DNA of 64,000 bases, taken from NCBI GenBank assembly GCA_029834535.1, contig JAQMWT010000381.1, positions 1 through 64,000 of the forward strand, in the 5' to 3' direction. Below the pieces are notes generated by a model. That model saw only the letters and a program-made list of their open reading frames with translations, did no database searches and had not been told where the DNA came from. Positions within the stretch are counted from its first letter, which is position 1. Each line of letters opens with the position of its first letter. The position numbers and the translations under genes were made by a program. This stretch comes from Chrysophaeum taylorii. Its lineage: Eukaryota > Sar > Pelagophyceae > Pelagomonadales > Pelagomonadaceae. Below are positions 12,318 to 21,791 of this stretch, piece by piece.

Positions 12318-12765
12318 AAAAGGTGAGGGTAGGAATGCCGGTCCTGGTGTGTGCGAGTGCCCGGGGCTATATATACCCCTGTGCTTCCCCATCATAGTGA
12401 AACGTGAACATCTGGGGCGAGTCAAGCATGTATGCGAGACAGTGGGGGCCCAGCAGACGACGACGCCATTTGCTTAAGATGAATCATGCTTAAGATGAAC
12501 ATCTGCGTCGGAGATGAACACCCGGTCCTGGTAAGTGAAAGCGCCCAGATGAGGGGGGTCTAGTGTGTGTGCTAGACGACGGGGCTCCAGCAGTTGGCGA
12601 TGGCAACTGCTTCGAAGGCACTCACACACTCCTTGCGGCGCAGCGGTGAGGCGGATTCGAACGCGCGATCCACCTCGAGCGCTGCAAGGGCCCATAACCA
12701 AAAGGTGAGGGTAGGAATGCCGGTCCTGGTGTGTGCGAGTGCCCGGGGCTATATATACCCCTGTG
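12318..12765. mobile_element. 448-bp insertion flanked by 66-bp direct repeats, inside Helitron copy A
   Basis: The 66-bp sequences at 12318-12383 and 12700-12765 are essentially identical direct repeats that begin with AAAAGGTGAGGGTAGGAATG and end in a GGGG-CTATATATA-CCCC palindrome. The block lies exactly where copies B and C run uninterrupted from the 'ctcgatttaggg' side into the microsatellite, so it is an insertion or a local duplication product. The 316 bp between the repeats hold a small duplication (CTTAAGATGAAYCATG, near 12474-12500) and a long hairpin. It encodes nothing recognisable. It resembles a very small terminal-repeat element, but I cannot assign a family. Confidence 0.6.
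12631..12689. repeat. 59-nt imperfect inverted repeat (hairpin)
   Basis: The outer arms are CCTTGCGGCGC and GCGCTGCAAGG (10 of 11 pairs) and the inner arms GAGGcGGAT and ATCCaCCTC, closing on an 11-nt loop. It lies inside the nested insertion of Helitron copy A. The GGATTCGAAC in the loop recalls a tRNA T-arm, but no cloverleaf can be drawn. Confidence 0.6.
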
Positions 12766-13035
12766 AAACAGACAAACAAACAAACAAACATCTGTCGATT
12801 AGTAGTTAGGAAATCAGATGATTCCGTTGTTGTTTTTCATTATTGGTTGCGATACTCTCGGGGCGGGGACCAGAGAGAGGTACCACCACCCTAGACGAGG
12901 CATCATCGGCGCGCGTCCCAGGAGAGGAGAGGAGAGGAGAGGAGGGAAGTGTCGTAATGGGATTTGGCTTCCTAGGAGTTGGCTTGACACTTCCGCCGTC
13001 CCAGCGTACGTACGACGTCATGAGGTTCGATTATT

Positions 13036-13110
13036 GACTAACTAACTAACTTCAGACCTCTCCCGAGCATGGGAGCCAGGCCGGACCGACAGGAGCCAGT
13101 CCGGAATCAC
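13036..13110 (-). repeat. Dispersed repeat 'CCGGCTCCTGCCGGTCCGG', copy 2 (inverted)
   Basis: This is the inverted partner of 7328-7402, starting with CTAACTAACTAACTTC and containing the same GC-rich core. It lies just upstream of CEP76 and happens to extend that reading frame with an in-frame ATG at 13069; that upstream ATG is not the likely start. Confidence 0.7.
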
Positions 13111-13335
13111 GGGCCTGTAGACGAGGGGCGCCGAAAGGTGGGTCGGCGGAGAGTGATCATCAAGCTTGTCGCCATGCGACGAGGAGACCGCGATGTGACT
13201 GACAACCAACTCGTCGATAACCTTCCGTCTGCGCCCCCCGGCCATACGCCGATTATTGCCCTTTATTTTAATAAGACCCCCCACCCAAAAGCAAGTCTAG
13301 ACCTCAGCGCGACGGCCTCGGTGTTGAAAAGAACG

Positions 13336-15306
13336 ATGGCGCTCTTCGAAACGGAAAGCGAGAGCCGCATCGACGAGCTGAGGTCGATGATCGACGAGAT
13401 GTTGTCGGAGACCAAGACGTATGCGCGGATCCGGCAGGTGATCAGCGAGACGGCCGAGGCGGGGGCCCCGGGGACGCGCGCGACGCTCGCGAGACTGGTG
13501 TCGGCCGTCGAGACGAGTCCCGTGCCCGAGCTGCTCGCGGGAATCGACGGGACGGGGGTCGGTCTCTCGACGGACGAGGATGCGTTGGCGCTGCGCGTCG
13601 AGGTTCGTGGGGGCGCCGCGTTCGTGGGCGAACTGGTCGACGCGTCGAGCAAGGGCGGCGCGCAGGCGGTGCGAGCGCATTTTCTGTTCAATCGTCAGCG
13701 CGGCGCGTCGAGTTTGGTGGCCGCGGGCGTCGAACCAAAGCTCCGCGGGTCATTTTTGTTCGAGATCGCGAGGCCGAGGCCCAGGTCTGAGACTGACTGG
13801 CATCGCGCTCTGACGCTCGCGATGCCGCGGCTGCGGGTGGCCGTCACGCGCGAACGGTGCGGCCGCGGCGTGGCCACCGCGAGGCGCGAGCTCGTGGCGA
13901 CGGGGTCCGTCGACTGGCGACGCGCGTTGCTGGAGGCGGGCCGCGAGACGACCGTACCGCTCGCAGCGGCGGGCCCCGACTCGGTCGTGGTCGAGACGTC
14001 GGCCGCGCTGAGGGTCGTCTTGGACGTCGTCGCCCTCGGCGACTCGCAGGTCGTGGAGCCGCCCTTCGACGAAACGACCGTGCGGCGCGAGATCCAGAGA
14101 TCGCTGACGTTGCGCGGCGAGGCGAGCCGCCGGTTCTACCTGTACGCGAAGGACTGGTGGCGCGAGTACGGCCGCGCGTTGCCGTCGGCGGACGAGGCAG
14201 ACGAGCGCGGCGTCCAGCTGTTCGCTCGCGACGAGGCGGGGGAGTTGCGGTGCGTGTGCGCCTTCGTTTACCCGCTCCGCGCCGGGCGCGGCCTCGACTC
14301 CCCGAGGCACGCGGCGCGCTTCGTGTCTCTCGTCGCCCTCGAGAAGGAGGGCACGGTCGGAGGCGGCGCGAGGGCCGACGTCTGGCACTCGCCGCACGGC
14401 ATCCTCGCGCGCCGCGCCGGCGACGTCTGGGACCACGCGACTCTCTTGTGCTCATTGCTGCTAGGTTTTGGCCTCGACGCCTATGTCGCGCTCGGGACGA
14501 TGCGTTGCGACGAGCGCGCGCAGCAGCACCACGCGTGGGTCGTTACTTTCTCGACGACCGACGACGCCCCGCGCGTCGTCGCCTGGGAGAGCGCAACGGG
14601 CCGCCGCGCCTCGCTCGTCCCGCTCGATCCCGAGGCGGCGAGGCGATACGCGACCCTCGCGTGCGTCTTCAATCACTCGCGTCTCCTCGCGAACCGCCAG
14701 CGCTCGGACAAGCTCGTCGACGGCGTATCCCTCGATCTCGACGATCCGACCTCCTGGATGCTTCTCGACGCCAAGGCCCATGGAGGCGTCGAGGATGAGG
14801 CCTACGTCTCGCCTGCGGCCGACTTTGCGCTCGTGCCCACCAGGCTCGACGTCCCCGCGGCCGAGCTCGCCCTAGAGAACGAGCTCAGGGAGCTCGTCGA
14901 GCGACGACGACTCGCGCAGCTCGGCCTCCTCACGACCTGGGATAGGGAGCTCTCCTACATGCTCCAGCCCGCCCTCGCCGCCTACGAGAACGACCGCGTT
15001 ACCGGTCACCCCTTTGGCAACCACGAGTTCCAGGATGCGATCAAGCGCCACGTCCCCGAAGGCCACTGCTTCAAGGGCTTTCCCTGCTGCTTCACGCACC
15101 TCCAACCCGCCCGCATGCTCGCGGCCCTCGAGCGCGGCGACCTCTCGTCGGACGTCATCAATACCACCGGCGACCACGTCCGCCACGCCCTCCGCGCCCG
15201 CATCTTCCCCTACGCTGAGGATGTCTGCGCCTGCTGGATCATGATCGCCACCTTTTATCTCAAACCCGGCGCCTCCGCCGCGTTCGGACCACCCCCGCCC
15301 GCCTAG
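13336..15306 (+). CDS. CEP76: CEP76 homologue (centrosomal protein, C2 and transglutaminase-like domains)
   Basis: At 656 aa it is nearly the same length as animal CEP76 (about 660 aa). In animals CEP76 limits centriole reduplication and sits at centrioles and basal bodies, so a basal-body role is likely here. The N-terminus (residues 1-70) is a helical 'RIRQVISETAEAG' segment as in CEP76. A C2-like middle region is followed by a transglutaminase/protease-like domain recognised by 'LLCSLLLGFGLDAYVALGT' (~residues 371-389) and 'HAWVVTFS' (~residue 405). The C-terminal 'HPFGNHEFQDAIKRH' and 'GFPCCFTHLQPARM' stretches match the family's last domain. The family's transglutaminase fold usually lacks the catalytic triad. 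The ATG at 13336 is preferred because the protein aligns from its first residues; an ATG at 13069 lies in a repeat. Confidence 0.92.
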   Translation: MALFETESESRIDELRSMIDEMLSETKTYARIRQVISETAEAGAPGTRATLARLVSAVETSPVPELLAGIDGTGVGLSTDEDALALRVEVRGGAAFVGELVDASSKGGAQAVRAHFLFNRQRGASSLVAAGVEPKLRGSFLFEIARPRPRSETDWHRALTLAMPRLRVAVTRERCGRGVATARRELVATGSVDWRRALLEAGRETTVPLAAAGPDSVVVETSAALRVVLDVVALGDSQVVEPPFDETTVRREIQRSLTLRGEASRRFYLYAKDWWREYGRALPSADEADERGVQLFARDEAGELRCVCAFVYPLRAGRGLDSPRHAARFVSLVALEKEGTVGGGARADVWHSPHGILARRAGDVWDHATLLCSLLLGFGLDAYVALGTMRCDERAQQHHAWVVTFSTTDDAPRVVAWESATGRRASLVPLDPEAARRYATLACVFNHSRLLANRQRSDKLVDGVSLDLDDPTSWMLLDAKAHGGVEDEAYVSPAADFALVPTRLDVPAAELALENELRELVERRRLAQLGLLTTWDRELSYMLQPALAAYENDRVTGHPFGNHEFQDAIKRHVPEGHCFKGFPCCFTHLQPARMLAALERGDLSSDVINTTGDHVRHALRARIFPYAEDVCACWIMIATFYLKPGASAAFGPPPPA

Positions 15307-15561
15307 CTCTCTCGCGAATTTTTACTACCCCCTCTTATTTTTTCCCCCATAAGCGGCGGCGGCGGCCGCCGCGCGGTCCTCGCCCATCGGACCGCTTTTT
15401 GTTTTTTATTATTAGTCGCGACGCCCGAGGGAAGGGCTGGCTGAAAAACGCAGTAGTTAAATGACAAACACGATTGTAGGTAGTGCCGCTCCACAGTTAG
15501 TTGCTTGATTCCCCCCCGCCGCCGCCGCCGCCGCTCGTAGAATCCAAAATTTGTCGTTCGT
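15307..15561. other. Convergent 3' intergenic region
   Basis: About 255 bp separate the CEP76 stop from the stop of the minus-strand TADA1-like gene, with GGC/GCC trinucleotide runs near 15352-15372 and 15518-15535. Nothing else is seen. Confidence 0.5.
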
Positions 15562-16272
15562 TCACCTCCGGTGGGACGGCACGTCCCTTACGACGACGAC
15601 GACGTCGTCGTCGTCGTCGTCGTCGTCGTTGCCACCGGCGCCGCGACGTTGGAGGGTGAACTCGGCGTGACACTGCTTCATCATGCGACGCGCGTAGGTG
15701 TGAAGCGCCAGCGTCATGAGATGGACGGCCGAGGCGGAGGCGCCGTCGAGGCCGAGACCGATGGAGATGTCGTCCATCTTGAGCGCGACGAGGCTCGCGC
15801 CGTCGAGGCGCGCATTCGCGACGAGACCGCGGTTTTTGCGAGGAACGTCCATATTCTTGTGTGGCAGCGGTGCCGTCGCCATGAGCCCCGTTTTGCGCCA
15901 CTCGCGTCGTAGCGCGGCGAGCTCGTCGTCGGCGCCGGCGGCGTCGTCGATCTTCGCCTCGGGCTCGAGCGGCAGGACGAGGCGGTGTCGTGGAACGCCC
16001 ACGACGGTTCTGTTCCGCGTATCGACGGCGCGGCGCGTCGCGTCGGCCAAGAGCGCCAGCAGGAGCGCGTTGTGCTTCCGGATGTTATCAACCCCTATCA
16101 CGCGAAGCACGACCGTGTCGAGCTCTCGTTTCGAGAGGCGTCGCGAGACGTACATCCCGAGGGCCTCTTGATAGGCGGCCCAGCGCTTGTCGGCCGAGAG
16201 GCCGTCGGCTTCGCACATCGAGAGGTAGATGTCGGCCTTGGCATTCATCACGTCACCATTTCGGATGTTCAT
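15562..16272 (-). CDS. SAGA coactivator subunit, TADA1/HFI1 (Ada1)-like
   Basis: The protein is 236 aa. Residues ~25-75 contain 'ALGMYVSRRLSKRELDT' and 'GVDNIRKHNALLLALLADA', the conserved core of Ada1/HFI1/TADA1, the subunit that pairs through a histone fold inside the SAGA complex. The middle and C-terminal parts are basic and acidic linkers with little conservation. The end is an Asp/Val run encoded by a GAC/GTC microsatellite (15591-15630), so the last ~20 residues probably vary in length between strains. The first conserved residues follow the ATG at 16272; a pyrimidine-rich tract ending in CAG lies just upstream, so a short 5' exon is possible. It is divergent from UNC50, with 67 bp between the start codons. 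Confidence 0.75.
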   Translation of the reverse strand: MNIRNGDVMNAKADIYLSMCEADGLSADKRWAAYQEALGMYVSRRLSKRELDTVVLRVIGVDNIRKHNALLLALLADATRRAVDTRNRTVVGVPRHRLVLPLEPEAKIDDAAGADDELAALRREWRKTGLMATAPLPHKNMDVPRKNRGLVANARLDGASLVALKMDDISIGLGLDGASASAVHLMTLALHTYARRMMKQCHAEFTLQRRGAGGNDDDDDDDDVVVVVRDVPSHRR

Positions 16273-16339
16273 CGCTTCTTCTACCTGATAATAAAAAAAC
16301 GGAAGAAAGAGTTCCCCTCGAGGGTGGTGGGCGGCGAGG
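16273..16339. promoter_or_regulatory. Short divergent promoter region, TADA1-like / UNC50
   Basis: Only 67 bp lie between the two likely ATGs, with an A-rich patch 'gataataaaaaaac'. Both transcripts must start within or inside each other's leaders unless one gene has an unrecognised upstream exon. Confidence 0.45.
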
Positions 16340-17257
16340 ATGATGCACCTGTCGACGAGCCCCCCCATGCTGCCGGTCCACCACCGTAAGGGCCCCTTGC
16401 AGTTCGAGGCGTCGGCGGCAGCATCCACCTCGAACCGACACGGGTCCCGCGGTGGTCGTCAGCGCGAGGCATACGACGACGATGACGACGAAGCTGAGAG
16501 TCTTGGTGAAGTGTGGGCGCAGTCGTTGCCGTTGATGCGTCCGTTTTTGCGACGGGCCTTCCTTTTTAATCAGATGGACTTCGAGACCGCCCTCGACGAG
16601 ATGCTGAGCCTGTGTCTTGGCCAACCGGGGCGGGTTTTCAAGCTCGCGTACTACCGCAAGCAAACGAAGGACAGGTGGTCTCGCGACGACCCCGCCTTCG
16701 CCGTACTTCAGGTCGCCTTTTTGCTCGCGGCGACCGTGGCGACGGGGGCGGCCCTCCGGGCCCGTCTCGCCCTTACCTACGTTTACCTCGCGATCGCGGC
16801 GACCCTCGTGCACTGGCTCGCGTGCGGCCTCGCCGCCACTACGCTTCACGCCTGGATTGCCAATAAGTTCCTCCGCGAACGGGGATGGTCCCACTCGGTC
16901 GACCAAAAAGTCGAGTGGCTCTACGCCTTCGACGTCCACTGCAACGCCTTCTTCGTCTACTTTGTCTGCGCCTACGTGGCCCACTTCTTCCTCCTCCCCG
17001 TTTCCCTCGGCCACTCCTTCCTCGCCATGCTCGTCGCCAACGCAATACACGCCTCCGCCTTTTCGGCCTACTTTTACATTACCCACCTCGGCTTCCGCGC
17101 GCTCCCCTACCTCCGCCGCACCGAGGTCTTTTTATACCCCGTCCTCTTCGCCGCCCTCCTCTTCGCCCTCTCCATCGTCCTCGGCGTCCTGGGCATCAAG
17201 CTCAACGCCGCACGCATCGCTATCGCCGCCGTCGTGGCCCCCCTCACCCTTTATTGA
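16340..17257 (+). CDS. UNC50: UNC-50 family Golgi membrane protein
   Basis: The protein is 305 aa. From about residue 77 it carries the UNC-50 domain: 'MDFETALDEMLSL', 'YRKQTKDRWSRDDPAF', 'IANKFLRERG', 'EWLYAFDVHCNAFFVYF' and 'LRRTEVFLYPVLFAAL'. It has five hydrophobic spans between residues ~130 and 300. UNC-50 proteins are Golgi-resident multipass proteins; the yeast homologue interacts with ARF GEFs and the worm protein is needed for acetylcholine receptor traffic. The ~75-residue N-terminal extension is low complexity and acidic (YDDDDDEAE), similar in length to other members. ATG at 16340 is the first in frame; residue ~59 (MRPFL) is an alternative start. Confidence 0.93.
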   Translation: MMHLSTSPPMLPVHHRKGPLQFEASAAASTSNRHGSRGGRQREAYDDDDDEAESLGEVWAQSLPLMRPFLRRAFLFNQMDFETALDEMLSLCLGQPGRVFKLAYYRKQTKDRWSRDDPAFAVLQVAFLLAATVATGAALRARLALTYVYLAIAATLVHWLACGLAATTLHAWIANKFLRERGWSHSVDQKVEWLYAFDVHCNAFFVYFVCAYVAHFFLLPVSLGHSFLAMLVANAIHASAFSAYFYITHLGFRALPYLRRTEVFLYPVLFAALLFALSIVLGVLGIKLNAARIAIAAVVAPLTLY

Positions 17258-17452
17258 TTGATTATTTATTCGCCGCGGGCTCGTTTCGACCCCCACCCCC
17301 CTGTTTTTCTTCTTCGTCGTCGTCCAGTCGGCTCCTCGACGAACCGCCTCTGTGCGACCCCCGACTACCGAACCTCAATCACCGCTGGGTGACAAAGCTA
17401 TTCGTCGTCACTGGTGACAAACTTACTTTTTCACAGGATAATAATAATAATA
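17258..17452. other. 3' flank of UNC50 up to Helitron copy B
   Basis: A T/C-rich downstream region ends in an ATA microsatellite (17440-17452) directly against the Helitron copy. No gene is seen. Confidence 0.5.
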
Positions 17453-18513
17453 ACAAGTGCAGGCCAGTAAGTTCGCCAGTAAGTTCACCTGGTCCCAATC
17501 TCTAACCCCAGTAAGTTCACCTGGTCCCAGTAAGTTCACCTAGTCCCAATCTCTAACCCCAGTAAGTTCGGCGTAAGCCCACTCGTGCTCACATCTACTC
17601 ACCCCACTCTCCTTCGAGCTCGTCGCTCTCACCTCCGCCAATCGAAGCTGCTTTGATCCGTACACGCCGCTAGCCGTTGCGTTCACTCTAAAAACCCCAG
17701 TAAGTTCACTTGGTCCCAGTAATTTCACCTGGTCACTAAGTTCACCTAGTCCCAATCTCAAACCCCAGTAAGTTCACCTGGTCCCAGTAAGTTCAACTAC
17801 AGTGCGCGTGTACACGCCGGGAGGGGGCTTATCGGTATTGCGCAGCACGTGTGGGGTAGGGTGGAGTCGTCGACTCAGAAGAAGATATCCTCGGGGTTGC
17901 CGATCGACAGAGAGCCACGTAGAGCTGGACGTGGCAGAAGACGGGCTTGGGCAAGAGGACGCCGACCTCGCGGGGCGTCTGGTCCTGGCTCTTGTTGATC
18001 GTTTGGCGTAGGCGGGCCTTACGGGATACAGGTTGGAGGAGCCTCGGTGACAACGACACGATCGATCATGTATCTGGTACCGTTGCAGTGGCCGTGCGAC
18101 GGGTCGAGGTTGCGAAGACATTAAGCTCGCGATCAAAGTCAGCATGCCGTTGGTTGTCAGGGAGTTGAAAACTCTACTGTAAAGAGCGAGGCGTCGTCTT
18201 CCGACCCAGCCTAGTCAGCCGAAAAGAACTCCGACGCCTCGTCTCCGGGAAAAAAGGCCGCGGTCATGCGCGCGTTGTCAGCATCGACAACATCGTTTCG
18301 ACGGGGCGTGAGAATGGCGCGCTGAAAGAGCCGCCGCGGGTCGTGGAAATAGTCTGCGAGGTCGCCGTAGACGGCTTGAGGATCACTGCCTGGCTCTCGT
18401 GCCTACCTGATCCTTACTCTCGCGCCTACCTGATCCTTACCCTAAATCGAGGGACAAACAAACAAACAGACAGACAGACAGACAGACAAACATCTGTCGA
18501 TTAGTAGTTAGGA
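17453..18513 (-). mobile_element. Helitron-like element, copy B (uninterrupted)
   Basis: This 1,061-bp copy has the same ends as copies A and C: ACAAGTGCAGGCCAGTAAG at the low-coordinate (3') end and CTGTCGATTAGTAGTTAGGA at the high-coordinate (5') end. Read on the minus strand it holds the C-terminal Pif1-like helicase fragment; 'TINKSQDQTPREVGVLLPK' and 'PVFCHVQLYVAL' correspond to the family's TINKSQGQT...VGVYLP and PVFSHGQLYVALS. The microsatellite is an expanded CAGA run. The upstream helicase, Rep/HUH part and start are absent, so it is a relic needing a partner in trans. Confidence 0.78.
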
Positions 18514-18523
18514 TAACCGAGAT

Positions 18524-19760
18524 ATGACCAACCCGGATTTATTAACCGGGATTTATTTATTAACCGGGATCAATCAACCGGAGGGGAAAACTCTACGATG
18601 GCTGTTTTCTCCCACAAAATCGCCATACGCCGTTCAAATTCTTCGAGTCCTGCAGCCACCTCGGGCTTTTGGGGGCCGCAGTGCTGCGCGGCAACGCCGT
18701 GTCGATCGTCGTGCTCGGATTTGGAGCACCCAGGGACGTCATGAACAAGGACGAGAGATAGAGTGCAGAACACGCCCACGTGGGCAAACCCGGTGCATCA
18801 CCATTCTCGACCTGGAGATCTGGAAGCAGAACAAGATGACCTCCTCCCTCGCCGAATGGCGCGTCTGACACCGGCCGCAACCAGTTTCCCAAGATCGCCC
18901 CCATCGCCGAGCGCCTTGACATGCTCGCCGTCCAGTCCGCTGATGTCGAGCGCGCCTGCAAGGCCCACAAGGTCATCCACACCAAGGCCCGCTCCTGCCT
19001 CCATACCCATACCGTCCACATGCTCCTCTTCACCTACATCAACCTCCGCCTCATCAATAAGTGCACCGCCGAGATCGGCGACTTCCTCCTGCAGTGCGTT
19101 GCTGTCGAGGACGACGGCGCCACCACTCAAGAAGAAGACAGCGACGTTGAGATCGTCGAAGATCCCGCCACCACCCGCGCCACCCCTGCCGCCCCTGCGG
19201 ACCACGACGACGCCTCCGGCTGAAACAACGATACGAGAAGAAGCAAGTAGAATCGGCGAGCTCAACACCACCAAGCTCAATGCCACAAGCCCCGCTCTGT
19301 GTATAACCCAGACGCCCCTCTCGCTCCCTTGTCTTCCCTTCCACGTTTCCTCCTTCTGGCTTTTGGGCCTGGCAGATATTCTTTTTCTTTCTCTGCGACA
19401 GGAGTTTCAAAATTACTTTCATAATAATGAAGCAATGAGCGATGCGGCGGGACGCGAAGATAGAGGCGAGCCGCGAGAGCTCAAGCGGCGGGGGCGGCGC
19501 CGGGTGAGCGTCAGGCGTGCGTAGTCATGGCGGGGTCGCGCCACGCACGAGCGAGCGAAATGTGAAGAACTGCGGCCAGCAGCGCCGCAAACACTGTCCA
19601 GAGTGGCGTTGTGAAAATAGGGGGATAAGCTGACGTGGCGGGGAAAAACATTAATTAACTCCGCCTTATTGAGTTCGTCACAAATAATAACCGGTTAATA
19701 ACCGGTTTATCCCAATTATTTACTTTTTCGGTTAATAACCTAGAGGTACGGTAACCCCGA
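18524..19760 (+). mobile_element. hAT-family DNA transposon remnant
   Basis: A plus-strand frame at ~18888-19225 encodes 'FPKIAPIAERLDMLAVQSA' followed by 'DVERACKAHKVIHTKARSCL' and 'HTVHMLLFTYINLRLINK'. This is the hAT C-terminal dimerisation domain (typical pattern: yP.La..A..ll.i.aSSa.sER.FS...i...+R..L....v..l.....Nl). The zinc finger and catalytic part are not recognisable upstream. Repeated TTAACCGG motifs occur at both sides (18540-18585 and 19690-19740) and may be the subterminal repeats of the element, so its limits are set there tentatively. Some conserved residues have changed (SSAESER reads QSADVER), so it is probably inactive. Confidence 0.65.
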
Positions 19761-20903
19761 CCCCTACGTCTGAAACTAGACCCTAATCTGAGTCACGCCG
19801 AGTCATCGGCTTGGCATGCTAACGTCAGCTAACCGTATCTTTCTTTACGTGCGGAAGTCCGCGCGGGCAACGTTTTCGACGGCACGATATGTTCTAATCG
19901 AACACCAGCTTCGGGCCGAGAAAGTACGCGATCGGAGCAGCGCTGCGCTATCCGCAATTTGCGTCTACGGAAAGTTCACGACCTTCTCTGTCGATCAGGC
20001 CAATTTGCGGAGGACAGACGGTGCTAATCGGAGTGTGCTGTTGCCGCGTCCTTATGGTACTTCTCGCATCAGCTGCGGATCAATTTTTTGCGGCAGCGAC
20101 GGCAATAGACCCCCAATGCTGGTGGGAAATCGACGTTGGCTTCGCACGACGCCTTAGTGCGAGTCTAAAGCGCTCTATCGACTTCGAAGAACTCAGCGCC
20201 GCGCTCGCTGGAGATCTTTGTCCGACTCTTCGACGGCACTACCACAAAGATACGGCTGGCCGGAGGCACTGATCGTACTGTAGCAACCCGACGAAGTTCC
20301 CGAGCAAAGCCCCCCGTCGTCATCCTTGCCGATGCCAGTCTGGGACTGGCCGGCTACAACGACGTGGGCCATCCTTTCGGAGTGCGGCGCCAGCATCGAG
20401 CCCAAGCCGCGCACTGTGGAGGCTCCAGTCCCCGTCGCGGCCCCGGCCTCCACCGAGACCCACGTCGACCCACTGCGGAGCACCAACGAGAGGCAGGCTC
20501 ATTCGACGCCCAGCAAGGCAACGCCAAAGTCGGATGAGGAGTACGACAACGCGCCGTCGCCAGCCCCGTACCGGCAACCCGAGGCCGCTATGGCCAAGGC
20601 CATGCTCGAAGCTGAGGATCACTCCAGCCGTCATGGCAAAGCTCATGCTCGAAGCTGAGGATCACTCAACGGAAATCGCAAGGCAGAGAGCGTGTGTCCG
20701 GCACCTCGAGTACGAGAACTAAGTAACTAACTATAGGCCAGATCAGTGCTTGGGGCGGAGGCTAATCGAGTGCGAAAAAGAGGATGCTAAGACCAAGCTT
20801 CAGTCTGCGGCACATCGCGATAAGTGCCCCATCCGCCTCCTTAATGACTTCATCGAGGACGAACGACTAGCCGTGCGCGGTCTACTATATCCCCCGCCTC
20901 AAC
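19761..20903. other. Region without a recognised gene
   Basis: Several short open frames occur on both strands (for example 19816-20157 and 20326-20658 on plus), none matching a family. A 25-bp segment, ATGCTCGAAGCTGAGGATCACTC and flanks, is directly duplicated at about 20601-20625 and 20647-20669. This may be remains of a larger mobile element that includes the hAT relic. Confidence 0.4.
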
Positions 20904-21486
20904 ATGGACCCGGCCACCGCGCGCGAGGTCCTGGCGCAGTTCCAGCGTGTGGCGATGCGCCACAGCACGCTGGGCTTTTCGGGTGAGCTCCTCCGGTTCA
21001 TCATCCACGAGGTCGACAATCTCAGCGCGGATCGCCGCCGCAACCTCGACGAGAACCTGCCGACGCTTTTGGGCGTGATCATCGAGTACATCCACGCGCA
21101 AACTCCCCGAGAGCGTGACCACGCACAGCACTTCCACGGCCGAGAGCATCAAGATGCAGCATGCTTGCACGGATAGCATCGAGGGCGGCGTCGAGCTTCT
21201 CTGCCTCACCATCAACCACGACACCCAGCTCAACGCGACGTACCACACACCGGACATCTTCCGATCCGACGCGTTGATCGGCAGACTCGCTCGCCATATC
21301 CGTGGTGTCGTCGACCAGGCGATGAAAGCGACGGCGACGCCAATCCAGAAGAAGAGCAAAAGGGGCGATATGGTGGCCGATGACTCGCGGCTCGTCATCT
21401 CTGTCCTGGGTAGGAGGAGTTTCACGATCCCGAAGCGCTTGCTCCTCGACGCGGCCGCCACCAACGAGAAGAAGAAGAAGAGGTGA
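20904..21486 (+). CDS. Possible small protein gene of unknown function, fragmented
   Basis: The ATG at 20904 opens a frame with a helical stretch 'LLRFIIHEVDNLSADRRRNL' and 'LPTLLGVIIEYIHAQT', ending near 21176. A second frame (21115-21486) continues with 'IEGGVELLCLTINHD' and ends in a Lys-rich tail. The two frames overlap, as they would across a short intron or a frameshift near 21090-21120; I cannot place splice sites firmly. I recognise no family. It could be a decaying gene or part of the neighbouring mobile-element debris. Confidence 0.3.
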
Positions 21487-21791
21487 ACGTCATTGAATAT
21501 ATCGCGAAGCTCACGAGCCAAAACGCTCTTCGAGACCGACGAAGCCGCGGCGTCTTCGCCGGCTTCGTCAAGTATGAAGAGCCCGGCGGCGATTCTACCC
21601 CCACGGACGACGACGGCGATGGCGAGTCGAGTTGAAATTATCGGGGGCCTCGAGGGGGAACTGGTAAAAGGATACATACTGTATACTTAAGGTTTTGAGT
21701 GACGCTCGTTGGGAACCGAGTCAGTACGTGTCAGAACTTCAAACATAGGTGCTAAATTCAGACCTAGGGGTCGCCGTTATTTTGAAAAAGT

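Larger units (their letters stand above)
11358..12811 (-). mobile_element. Helitron-like element, copy A, with a nested insertion
   Basis: This is one of three copies of the same element (B 17453-18513; C 41135-42152, inverted). Read on the minus strand, all share a 5' end beginning TCCTAACTACTAATCGACAG, then a CAGA/CAAA-type microsatellite. A C-terminal fragment of a Pif1-like helicase follows, and the 3' part has repeated 'cagtaagttcacctggtcc' units and ends in GCACTTGT. Helicase evidence is 'RAILTPRRNDVVDADNARM' (~12170) and 'TINKSQDQTP' (~11860), the Helitron-type helicase end (compare TINKSQGQT). The helicase lacks its N-terminal part and its frames are shifted, so this is a non-autonomous relic. 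The 5' TC fits Helitrons, but I do not see the CTRR 3' end. Copy A is split by a 448-bp insertion (12318-12765). Confidence 0.75.

Noticed and set aside
12640-12690. tRNA gene, because of GGATTCGAAC on the plus strand
   Set aside because: No cloverleaf: the T-stem does not pair and the segment is better explained as a long simple hairpin.
13069-13335. N-terminal extension of CEP76 from an upstream in-frame ATG
   Set aside because: The extra 89 codons come largely from a dispersed repeat (also at 7328), and CEP76 homology starts at the ATG at 13336.
13857-14798. 313-codon plus-strand frame inside CEP76
   Set aside because: Arg-rich shadow frame; CEP76 motifs are in the other frame over the same bases.
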